Source: Bradyrhizobium sp.
Lineage (GTDB): Bacteria; Pseudomonadota; Alphaproteobacteria; Rhizobiales; Xanthobacteraceae
DNA: 7,232 bases
Direction of reading: 5' to 3'
NCBI GenBank assembly: GCA_028290165.1
Contig: JAQGKJ010000636.1
Span: forward strand, 1 to 7,232
The notes below the pieces were generated by a model, which was given only the letters and a program-made list of their open reading frames with translations, was not told the DNA's origin and made no database searches. The translations under genes and the position numbers were made by a program. This document shows, in pieces, positions 1 to 4,525 of this stretch; the stretch's first letter is position 1, and the number at the start of each line of letters is the position of its first letter.

Positions 1-260
1 AGGGTGAAAAGGTGCGGTAAGAGCGCACCGCGTATCCGGCAACGGAAACGGCATGGCAAACCACACCGGGAGCAAAACCGAATAGGGACGGCAACGCGGG
101 ACGTTCGCTTTAAGCGATAACACCGCAGGGCTCTGTCAGGCTCGCCGTCCGGGTAGGTTGCTCGAGGCAATGTGCAAACATTGTCCCAGAGGAATGGCCG
201 TCACGTATCGCCTGTGCAAGCAGGCGGTGCCCTACAGAACCCGGCTTACAGGCCGGCTGA
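1..260 (+). ncRNA. rnpB: RNase P RNA, 3' part (5' end outside window)
   Basis: This is the catalytic RNA of RNase P, which removes 5' leaders from pre-tRNAs. The window opens at the universally conserved AGGGTGAAAAGGTGCGGTAAG core and continues through GAGCGCACCGCG, ACACCGGGAGCAAAACCGAATAGG, CGGGTAGGTTGCTCGAGG, GAATGGCCGTCAC and the terminal ACAGAACCCGGCTTACAGG. All of these occur in the same order in class A bacterial RNase P RNA such as that of E. coli. The 5' half, with the early P1-P4 strands, lies before the window. The exact 3' end is inferred to fall just after GGCCGGCTG, at about 257-262. A hairpin terminator follows at once. Identity is secure; only the terminus is uncertain. Confidence 0.95.
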
Positions 261-271
261 TGTTCTAAAAT

Positions 272-310
272 GAGGGGTTCGGCGCCAACACGCCGGACCC
301 CTCGCCATTT
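272..310 (+). terminator. Intrinsic terminator of rnpB
   Basis: The arms GAGGGGTTCGGCG (272-284) and CGCCGGACCCCTC (291-303) form a 13-bp stem with one G-U pair and a six-base loop. Flanking AAAATG (267-272) and CATTTT (306-311) can extend the pairing past a two-base bulge. The T-tract is short (four T). Its place about ten bases after the RNase P RNA end fits termination of rnpB. Confidence 0.75.
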
Positions 311-341
311 TGTGCCCGGTTTTATTGGGTTTCTTGAAGCT

Positions 342-362
342 GTACCTACATCCGTACCTACA
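342..362. repeat. Two direct copies of GTACCTACA, 12-bp period
   Basis: GTACCTACA occurs at 342-350 and 354-362, each followed by a TCC-containing spacer (TCC, then ATCC). The copies are one helical turn and a little more apart, so they would face nearly the same side of the helix. That suits a pair of protein-binding sites such as recombinase arm sites, but this function is only inferred from the neighbouring excisionase-like gene. Confidence 0.6.
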
Positions 363-601
363 ATCCATTCGGAGCCGATCGTTTACCTTGCGGCCCAAAA
401 AGAACCGCTTAACCACCTTGACGGTTTTCGCGGGTGAGGTATCAGTCGCGCCAGTTCGACAGGTTCGCCGCCGGAAAAAGCTCCGTGTTTAAGAGCCTCT
501 TGGCTGGGCCGATTGGCAAGGCGATCAATACCTGAAGACGCCTCCCGCGATGCCGCCCCTCGGCACGGGATCAAGGCCACTGCATTTGCAAGGCATGGGC
601 A

Positions 602-616
602 CTCCAACGTTGGAGG
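602..616. promoter_or_regulatory. 14-bp palindrome overlapping the Shine-Dalgarno of the excisionase-like gene
   Basis: CTCCAACGTTGGAG (602-615) is a perfect palindrome. Its right half contains most of the ribosome-binding site GGAGG (612-616), which sits six bases before the GTG start at 623. On DNA this could be an operator. In RNA the arms could form a 5-bp stem with an ACGT loop that hides the Shine-Dalgarno. The position of the GGAGG also decides the GTG as the start codon of the gene. Confidence 0.55.
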
Positions 617-622
617 GTTCTC

Positions 623-832
623 GTGCCTGTTCAATCGACTTCCGAAACCAAGACTGTCAGTGCCGCTTGCGCCGGGCGAATGCTCGGCCTCGGCAAGGCC
701 AAGACGCTGGCACTGATCCACGAAGGCCGCCTGCCCGCGAAGCAACTCGACAACCGTATTCGCGTGCGTCTGTCTGATATCGACGCATTCTTGGCATCAC
801 TGCCCGATGCCAGTCAGGCGGTGCGGTCATGA
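623..832 (+). CDS. Excisionase/MerR-like helix-turn-helix DNA-binding protein
   Basis: The 69-residue product matches the pattern of small excisionase-family (HTH_17-type) winged-helix proteins. After a short polar N-terminus there is a recognition segment at residues 14-36 (SAACAGRMLGLGKAKTLALI), the turn HEGRLPAKQLDNRIRV (33-48), and a closing helix SDIDAFLASLP (51-61). The shape 'start helix, small-residue turn, IxxGxLPAxxxxxRxRVxxxDIDAFL' is typical of the family. Such proteins bind DNA as recombination directionality factors or as small repressors. The GTG start is chosen because GGAGG lies six bases before it. The stop codon overlaps the start of the next ORF, which suggests coupling. 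It lies about 320 bp beyond the terminator of rnpB without an integrase, so it is either an orphan or serves as a regulator. Family assignment is fairly sure, precise role is not. Confidence 0.75.
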   Translation: MPVQSTSETKTVSAACAGRMLGLGKAKTLALIHEGRLPAKQLDNRIRVRLSDIDAFLASLPDASQAVRS

Positions 833-969
833 ACTCGCATCAGAACCATGTCGAGAGGCTCGCGTATCACATCGACCACATGGACCATGCCAGCGCCGCG
901 GCATTCCAGCAAAAGATGGTCGATGACGCGGAGCCGGATGCAAAGCCGTTCGTGATAAAAGCTTACTGA
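829..969 (+). CDS. Small 46-residue hypothetical protein coupled to the helix-turn-helix gene
   Basis: The ATG at 829-831 overlaps the TGA of the preceding gene (ATGA arrangement), the usual sign of translational coupling. The product begins MNSHQNHVERLAYHIDHMDH, is rich in His and Asp, continues with an Ala-rich, helix-prone middle (ASAAAFQQKMVDDAE), and ends FVIKAY. It has no membrane segment or signal peptide and I do not recognise the family. The overlap, the same strand and the plausible amino-acid composition support it; small size and lack of homology knowledge limit confidence. Genes of this size commonly follow excisionase-like genes in integrated elements. Confidence 0.5.
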   Translation: MNSHQNHVERLAYHIDHMDHASAAAFQQKMVDDAEPDAKPFVIKAY

Positions 970-1317
970 GGATGCAGCCGCTTTGCGTCGTACGGATGTT
1001 TGGTGTCGGGCGCTCCGCACCATGCGCGAATTTCGTTGGTCCAGTTACTAGGGCTTCTTGGCCCCCCTTTACCCGCGCCCGCAGTGGCGCGGCTTCCACC
1101 TCTCAGGCACACTCGATACTTCCCCTGCCCCTGCTCAGGCGGTGGATTGACAAGATTGGTTTTTGACCGGGGCTTGTCGGCACCCGCGCAAAGTGCAGGG
1201 CGATCTTGGCGGCCTTGGTCTCGCACCCCTTGAGCAAGTGCCAATACCCCGCCGAATGGTTCCGGCGGGGCTGTGCACTCTGGAGTTTTCCGACGGCTCT
1301 GAGAAGGCCGACAGAAC
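970..1317. other. Stretch without a convincing gene; one hairpin near its right end
   Basis: Several overlapping frames are open on both strands but none has a ribosome-binding site and a recognisable motif together. On the - strand one frame entering from the pilin gene and ending at a TGA at 1103-1105 reads in part HLLKGCETKAAKIALHF, and another ending at 963 reads NWTNEIRAWCGAPD near its C-terminus; both look protein-like but have no clear start. They may be remnants of genes belonging to the same decayed element. Apart from the GC-rich hairpin at 1247-1270 I see nothing else. Confidence 0.4.
1247..1270. terminator. GC-rich hairpin, possible terminator for the pilin gene
   Basis: CCCCGCCG (1247-1254) pairs with CGGCGGGG (1263-1270) across an eight-base loop. 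It lies about 50 bases beyond the stop of the - strand pilin gene. No T-tract follows on either strand, so it may be an mRNA-stabilising 3' structure rather than a true intrinsic terminator. Confidence 0.4.
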
Positions 1318-1482
1318 TTATTTCAGAGAGTTGTTGATGGAGGTGAAATTTGTATTCAGGTTCACGCCGAGACCGTTAACCACCGCGATGATGGCCAGCG
1401 CGATGCCAGCTGCAATCAGGCCATATTCGATTGCCGTTGCCCCTCCCTCATCACGGAGAAAGCTCAACAAGGTACGCTTCAA
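1318..1482 (-). CDS. Flp/Fap family type IVb pilin
   Basis: The product (54 residues from the chosen start) is a precursor of the Flp pilin, the structural subunit of tight-adherence (Tad) pili. It has a short charged leader MKRTLLSFLRDEGG, then the prepilin peptidase site G|ATAIEY with Glu at +5 and Tyr at +6 of the mature protein, and one hydrophobic helix (YGLIAAGIALAIIAVVNGLG) that anchors the pilin in the inner membrane and packs the fibre core. The polar tail NTNFTSINNSLK is typical. The TTG at 1480-1482 is chosen because GGGAGGC lies five bases upstream and because it gives the usual family length and an MK start; a GTG at 1485 or a TTG at 1521 are possible alternatives. No tad/cpa assembly gene is in view, so assembly would need machinery encoded elsewhere. 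Confidence 0.88.
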   Translation of the reverse strand: MKRTLLSFLRDEGGATAIEYGLIAAGIALAIIAVVNGLGVNLNTNFTSINNSLK

Positions 1483-1486
1483 CACT

Positions 1487-1493
1487 GCCTCCC
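1487..1493 (-). promoter_or_regulatory. Ribosome-binding site of the pilin gene
   Basis: On the - strand GGGAGGC ends five bases before the TTG at 1480-1482 but only two bases before the GTG at 1483-1485. Spacing therefore favours the TTG start, and argues against the far upstream TTG at 1519-1521, which would place this sequence inside the gene. Confidence 0.6.
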
Positions 1494-1537
1494 ATTTCAA
1501 GCCGCCATTTTCGGCGAGCAATACTTAGGATCAATAA

Positions 1538-1567
1538 TCTAAAGTTGAATTAATGGTTGGATTGCAA
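1538..1567 (-). promoter_or_regulatory. Possible sigma-70-type promoter for the pilin gene
   Basis: On the - strand TTGCAA (1562-1567) and TTTAGA (1538-1543) are 18 bases apart in an AT-rich stretch upstream of the pilin gene, giving a leader of roughly 50 bases. Both boxes are imperfect and AT-rich DNA yields such pairs by chance. Confidence 0.3.
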
Positions 1568-1595
1568 TTTATCGGATTGGTCGATTGCGAACTGA

Positions 1596-1742
1596 GGCCG
1601 CCGGTTACCCTTTGGAGACGCCGAGATCAAGCTCGCTGCGCTCAATGGCGACCGCGCTCGTCGGGACCGGCTCGGCGAACGCCTACCACGGGCCTTCCTA
1701 TCGATGGGGCCGAATGATGAACTTGTACGGGACAAGATATGA
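1596..1742 (+). pseudogene. Start-less ORF fragment of unknown family
   Basis: From an in-frame TGA at 1593-1595 an open frame of 48 codons runs to TGA at 1740-1742. It reads DAEIKLAALNGDRARRDRLG near its start and ends PNDELVRDKI, with a charged, helix-prone composition that looks like real protein. It has no start codon near its beginning, so if it was once a gene its 5' end has been lost or shifted out of frame. The stop overlaps an ATG that opens the next small ORF. I do not recognise the family, and chance cannot be excluded. Confidence 0.3.
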
Positions 1743-1849
1743 TGAGATCACGAGCGCGCGATCAACACTTCCGAGCCGCCTTCAAGATCGACCCGAAGGC
1801 GAAGACAAAGCGGAACGTCAAGGTCAACATCGGATGGGACGCTCACTAG
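1739..1849 (+). CDS. Possible 36-residue basic hypothetical protein
   Basis: An ATGATG at 1739-1744 overlaps the TGA of the preceding fragment and opens 36 codons ending at TAG 1847-1849. The product contains HFRAAFKIDPKAKTKRNVKV and ends NIGWDAH; it is strongly basic in the middle. No good Shine-Dalgarno is seen, so translation would depend on coupling to an upstream frame that has itself lost its start. It may be the C-terminal remnant of a larger gene. The following 186 bases, to 2035, hold nothing I can name. Confidence 0.25.
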   Translation: MMRSRARDQHFRAAFKIDPKAKTKRNVKVNIGWDAH

Positions 1850-2035
1850 CTGGCGGCCCTTTGGCAGTGAGATCGGGTCATCGAATTTTCGCGACCAGCC
1901 GATTGAAATTGATTCGTTGCCGGTCACCAAATAACCTCGATTGTGGGAACAACTCAAAAGTTAATAATTCAGCCCCATACAACCGAGTGCGCCAGCTTGG
2001 CGGGCATCCCGCGTCTTCAGTTCGGGTGTACCAAC

Positions 2036-2259
2036 ATGCCCAGATTTTATTTTCATCAGCATTTGAACGGCCTGAGGACCGGCGCGGCCGTCAATTTCCG
2101 AGTCTAAAAGAGGCGTGCGAGCACGCAGTTCACCGAACGCCTGCCGCTCTTCAAAAGGTCGCCGCGCCGACGGGCAACACCCATCTTGCTACTGAGATAT
2201 CTGACGGCAAGCGCATTGTCTGCGTCGTTAGAGGGAAAGTGCTCATCGAAAATGTTTAG
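2036..2259 (+). pseudogene. Frameshifted DUF6894-like small protein gene
   Basis: The ATG at 2036 opens MPRFYFHQHLNG, the hallmark N-terminus of the small DUF6894-type proteins common in rhizobia and their relatives, but that frame meets TAA at 2105. The rest of the family pattern continues in another frame from about 2071: PEDRRGRQFPSLKEACEHAV, then NTHLATEISDGKRI, CVVRGKVLIENV and TAG at 2257-2259. Joining the frames at 2070/2071 gives about 74 residues, the usual size. The shift corresponds to one lost base within AACGG_CCTGAG. No slippery sequence is evident, so this is either a real inactivating deletion or a sequencing error. The function of the family is unknown to me. Ribosome-binding sequence before the ATG is weak. 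Confidence 0.72.
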
Positions 2260-2286
2260 CGTGGCGTAATCTCCGGGGATCTACCA

Positions 2287-2311
2287 CCGGCTGGCGCGGC
2301 GTTGCAGCCGG
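2287..2311. terminator. Hairpin between convergent genes
   Basis: CCGGCTG (2287-2293) can pair with CAGCCGG (2305-2311) across an 11-base loop. It sits in the 67-bp gap between the frameshifted DUF6894-like gene (+) and the PilZ gene (-). There is no T-tract, so terminator function is only suggested by position. Confidence 0.3.
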
Positions 2312-2326
2312 GCGCAAAGTTGGCTT

Positions 2327-2647
2327 TCAAACGACTTGATCAGCGGACGGCGGCTTTGCGGCTGTCTTTGCGGACTTGCCTCGCGCCAGAAACGCCACGC
2401 CAATTTGGTTACCGTCAACGCGCATCAATTGGCAGCGGCGATATGCGAGACCCGTCGACGACAGAAGCAGGAAAAATTCCTTGAGGTCCAGCCCTTCGAA
2501 AGAGCCTTCGATGCGCAAGCGCGCGCCCGTCTGAGACACGTCGATCATCAGGCAGTCCCGGCGCCAGGTTCCGTCAATTCCCATTATGTAAACAGGAATG
2601 CCACGTTCGAAATCGACCCGCTCGCTCTTTTGGTCTCCATGGGCCAT
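2327..2647 (-). CDS. PilZ domain protein
   Basis: The 106-residue product is a single PilZ domain, the fold that often binds cyclic di-GMP and changes motility, polysaccharide output or a partner protein. The second PilZ motif is present as DVSQTG (D36, S38, G41), followed by the beta strands ARLRIEG and LAYRRCQLMRVDGNQIGVAF. The first motif, normally RxxxR, is here RVDFER (R10 to R15), one residue too long, so ligand binding is uncertain. The ATG at 2645-2647 is preferred because MAHGDQKSER begins the recognisable family sequence; its ribosome-binding site is weak, and a GTG at 2708-2710 with AGG six bases upstream would add 21 residues. It is soluble. The response regulator gene lies 127 bp upstream on the same strand, so the two could be co-transcribed. 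Confidence 0.85.
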   Translation of the reverse strand: MAHGDQKSERVDFERGIPVYIMGIDGTWRRDCLMIDVSQTGARLRIEGSFEGLDLKEFFLLLSSTGLAYRRCQLMRVDGNQIGVAFLARGKSAKTAAKPPSADQVV

Positions 2648-2774
2648 TGGGCAATCTATCTTTGATAGGCCGTCGCGGTCTCGACGCGTTTGGAGTTGTA
2701 AGGTCCACACGATACACCTAACTTTATTAATAGAAATCGAAGGTCATGACCGTCGAGAAGGCGACGTCGTGGCC

Positions 2775-3161
2775 CTAAGTTGTCGGCGTGCCGGTGTTGA
2801 GAAGGTTAGCGACGGCGGTGACAAGCTGGGCGGGCGCGAAGGGCTTCTCCAACATGATACTGTTGGGGACACCCTTGGAGGCCCAGTCGGCGGCGCTCTT
2901 CCCGCTCATATAGACGATAGGGAACTCCGGGTCGATCTGTCGAGCTTGCTGGGCGACTTCCCAGCGATCCATCTTGCCTCTGAGATTGATGTCGGTCACG
3001 AGCGCGCGGTATTCGCTGGTTCGCCCCTTCAGCAAGGTCACCGCCTCTTCGCCTGATGCGGCGACGGCCGGCTCAAATCCGCCGTCGCTTAGGGCCTCTT
3101 CAACGAGGCTCTGGATTGCCTCGTCGTCTTCAACAATGAGAATTACGGGTAAACCTTCCAA
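2775..3161 (-). CDS. Single-domain response regulator (CheY-like receiver)
   Basis: The 128-residue product is a receiver domain with no output domain. It has the acidic pocket VEDDE (E11-D13), the phospho-accepting Asp in LVTDINLRG (D57), the conserved Ser in IVYMSGKS (S86) and the Lys in LEKPF (K106). Such proteins pass phosphate from a histidine kinase to another protein or act by protein contact. Start: TTG at 3159-3161, with AGGGGAG eight bases upstream on the - strand. No kinase is in the window, so its partner is elsewhere. The PilZ gene follows on the same strand. Unlike the debris around it the reading frame is complete and all catalytic residues are present, so it is probably functional. 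Confidence 0.93.
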   Translation of the reverse strand: MEGLPVILIVEDDEAIQSLVEEALSDGGFEPAVAASGEEAVTLLKGRTSEYRALVTDINLRGKMDRWEVAQQARQIDPEFPIVYMSGKSAADWASKGVPNSIMLEKPFAPAQLVTAVANLLNTGTPTT

Positions 3162-3329
3162 CTCCAGTTCTCCCCTGCGCTGCTACCCGAGGGGCTTAAG
3201 TTACAAAGTGAACATAAGTTCCCGCGATGATGGCCGGCTGCTCTGCACTGCACTAAGCAAAAGAATTTCTCCCGGCGCATTGATACTTAGCATGGACATC
3301 CCGCTTTCAGGGTTCCAAAATTCCGGCCG

Positions 3330-3509
3330 ATGGAGCACGCAGACAAAGCCATTAGATGTCCGAAGTGCGGTTCGCTGATGAAGCTGGCTTTGGCTTCCGG
3401 CGGCAAAGGACCGCGCTCGCTACAATGCGAACAGTGCGAGAGGCCCGACCCTCTGAAGGACGGCGAAGTTGTGGGCTGGCTTAAGGGCGAGCTTCGGCCG
3501 CCGAAGTGA
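3330..3509 (+). CDS. Small zinc-ribbon protein (59 residues)
   Basis: ATG at 3330 to TGA at 3507-3509 encodes a protein with two Cys pairs, RCPKCGS (residues 9-15) and QCEQCERPDPL, separated by the basic turn LASGGKGPRS. This is a compact zinc ribbon, and the tail GWLKGELRPPK closes it. I recall very similar conserved hypothetical proteins in Bradyrhizobium, in which all four Cys are kept; no function is assigned. There is no good Shine-Dalgarno before the ATG, but an in-frame TAG at 3288-3290 and the absence of other start codons leave this as the only likely start. It overlaps longer open frames on both strands that lack any family signature. Confidence 0.8.
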   Translation: MEHADKAIRCPKCGSLMKLALASGGKGPRSLQCEQCERPDPLKDGEVVGWLKGELRPPK

Positions 3510-3632
3510 ACGCCGCCGCATGTACTGCCTAGGTGACCACGCGCTGAGCCTTGCACGCGCGCTCGCCCGTATGTCAGCGGACAACCTTGGATCAGGCAGC
3601 ATCAATGAACGTGATGCTCCAATTCATCGGCG

Positions 3633-3914
3633 ATGCGTCGGGATGCTCAACCACGGACTGCACTTGAGGCCGGCCATTGCGATCTCTGCCACAAGCCAAC
3701 TGCCAAGCTTACATGCGATCATGATCACGTGCTCGAAGAGCTTGACTTTCCGCCGATCGAACAGCATCGCGGTTGGCTCTGCGCAAGTTGCAACATCAGA
3801 TTGGGAGCGGCCGGCGATACTCCGGAGGCGATCAAGCGTTTGATTGATCGTGGCGATACCCGGGAGCTTGGGCCCTTACTAACCTATGCCAGCGGGCAAC
3901 ATCGCCGAGGCTGA
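3633..3914 (+). CDS. Endonuclease VII-like HNH nuclease
   Basis: The 93-residue product has the layout of the recombination endonuclease VII (HNH, zinc-binding) family: a first Cys pair HCDLCHK (C16, C19), the catalytic motif CDHDH (D29-H32), then HRGWLCASCNIRLG with the second pair C50 and C53 and the conserved Asn N54, and a helical tail GDTPEAIKRLIDRG. T4 endonuclease VII cuts branched DNA; the many chromosomal and phage relatives are mostly uncharacterised nucleases. The protein is shorter than the T4 enzyme (157 residues) and consists of little beyond the catalytic core. The ATG at 3633 has no clear ribosome-binding site, yet an in-frame TGA at 3612-3614 leaves no other ATG. All metal and catalytic residues are present. 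It stands alone with no phage structural or packaging gene in view. Confidence 0.82.
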   Translation: MRRDAQPRTALEAGHCDLCHKPTAKLTCDHDHVLEELDFPPIEQHRGWLCASCNIRLGAAGDTPEAIKRLIDRGDTRELGPLLTYASGQHRRG

Positions 3915-4245
3915 ATTTTTCATAATCTCCGGGTCTTTTTCTATTTTTGGCGTTCTCTACTCTCTGCCTTGAGAGAGCCAATGGACAAGGGGACATAGCG
4001 TTTTGCGATTCGCCCCGAATCCCCGACCATACCCCATAGCTGATTCAGAACGGCACAACAGGACCATCTTCGCGCCGGCCCCAGTGCGTTCGCTATTCTC
4101 GTTAAGGTTGTATTAGCGATCTTTGTGCCTACAATGGTTAAACGGATTCGCATAATGTATGATCTGGCATATTGTTGAAACACGGCAAGGATCGTGCCTG
4201 CACAAGCCATATGCAACTGAGCGACCTCTGCGTGGCGCGCTGGGA
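3915..4245. other. Stretch without a recognisable gene after the HNH gene
   Basis: AT-richer DNA begins directly after the HNH stop codon (ATTTTTCATAATC, TCTTTTTCTATTTTTGG). A 161-codon frame is open on the - strand from 4426 to 3941, but it runs through the hydrolase remnant in the wrong frame and carries no family motif. On the + strand a frame ending at TGA near 4175 reads LVKVVLAIFVPTMVKRIRIM, hydrophobic and then basic, with no start codon or ribosome-binding site. I can name nothing here; it is probably deletion or insertion debris. Confidence 0.4.
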
Positions 4246-4332
4246 CCCGGCAGCAGCCATCAGCGGGTGCATCTTCTTCCAGGCCCAGCCGGCCGACCAG
4301 GCGCCGTGGCAGACCAAAAAGGTTGCTCCCAT
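4246..4332 (-). pseudogene. 5' remnant of an alpha/beta hydrolase gene
   Basis: The first 29 codons match the N-terminus of esterase-type alpha/beta hydrolases (salicylate esterase-like): GATFLVCHGAWSAGWAWKKM holds the HGAW oxyanion-hole motif after the first beta strand, followed by HPLMAAAG. Family members continue with a region like HRLVxPTxTGLGER and have about 230-270 residues; here the similarity ends abruptly after AAAG and the frame closes at 4138. No nucleophile GHSYGG motif or catalytic His region is found. The start keeps a good Shine-Dalgarno (AAGGA, six bases upstream), so the 5' end and its translation signal survived while the rest was deleted or replaced. Confidence 0.75.
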
Positions 4333-4421
4333 GACGTTTCCTTATTGAGCCCGGCGAAAGGTCAAGGCTAATTGCGATACTAACGTCCCTTCGCGTGATG
4401 TAAACGTCGCCCATCCATTGA

Positions 4422-4505
4422 GTCATTCCGGGACGGCAAGGACCAGACCTCAGATGCGCAATTGCGCATCGGGATTCACTCGTCTCACTCGCGCCCCGGA
4501 ATGAC
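4422..4505. repeat. Palindromic intergenic repeat with an 18-bp central palindrome
   Basis: GTCATTCCGGG (4422-4432) and CCCGGAATGAC (4495-4505) are 11-bp terminal inverted repeats. At the centre GATGCGCAATTGCGCATC (4453-4470) is a perfect 18-bp palindrome, flanked by GACCAGACCTCA on the left and GGGATTCACTCG on the right. I recall elements with these end and centre sequences as very abundant in Bradyrhizobium and relatives; that is memory, not a search. The right end lies 20 bases before the ATG of the TauE/SafE gene and supplies its AAGGA-like ribosome-binding sequence (4507-4511 adjoins it). Confidence 0.8.
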
Positions 4506-4525
4506 GAAGGAAATCCCGACTAATC

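Larger units (their letters stand above)
305..622. other. Stretch after rnpB without a recognisable gene
   Basis: No open frame here resembles a known protein. One frame from a GTG at 312 runs 40 codons to a TGA near 435, without a clear ribosome-binding site, and a second from 310 runs 60 codons; neither has a recognisable motif. The stretch holds a short tandem repeat (342-362) and, at its end, a palindrome over the ribosome-binding site of the next gene. It would be the expected place for an integrase partnering the excisionase-like gene, but I found no tyrosine or serine recombinase motif on either strand. Confidence 0.5.

Noticed and set aside
310..492. 60-codon + strand frame after rnpB
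   Set aside because: Its TTG start falls in the tail of the rnpB terminator, there is no ribosome-binding site, and the product has no recognisable feature.
1103..1240. - strand frame reading HLLKGCETKAAKIALHF
   Set aside because: Composition looks protein-like, but it has no ribosome-binding site, runs in from the pilin gene out of frame, and a 1247-1270 hairpin lies inside its upstream part. Not enough to call a gene.
1948..1975. GGAAC motif as the -35 box of an EcfG-type stress promoter before the DUF6894-like gene
   Set aside because: No CGTT-like -10 element follows at the required 16-19 bases.
1585..2259. 224-codon open frame on the + strand
   Set aside because: Only its C-terminal 62 codons match a family, and these continue a gene that starts in another frame at 2036. 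The upstream part has no family motif and overlaps other protein-like fragments.
3215..3226. GAACATAAGTTC as an operator between the response regulator and zinc-ribbon genes
   Set aside because: Only the four outer bases on each side are symmetrical, which is common by chance.
3941..4426. 161-codon open frame on the - strand
   Set aside because: It passes through the hydrolase remnant (4246-4332) in the wrong frame and has no recognisable motif or ribosome-binding site.
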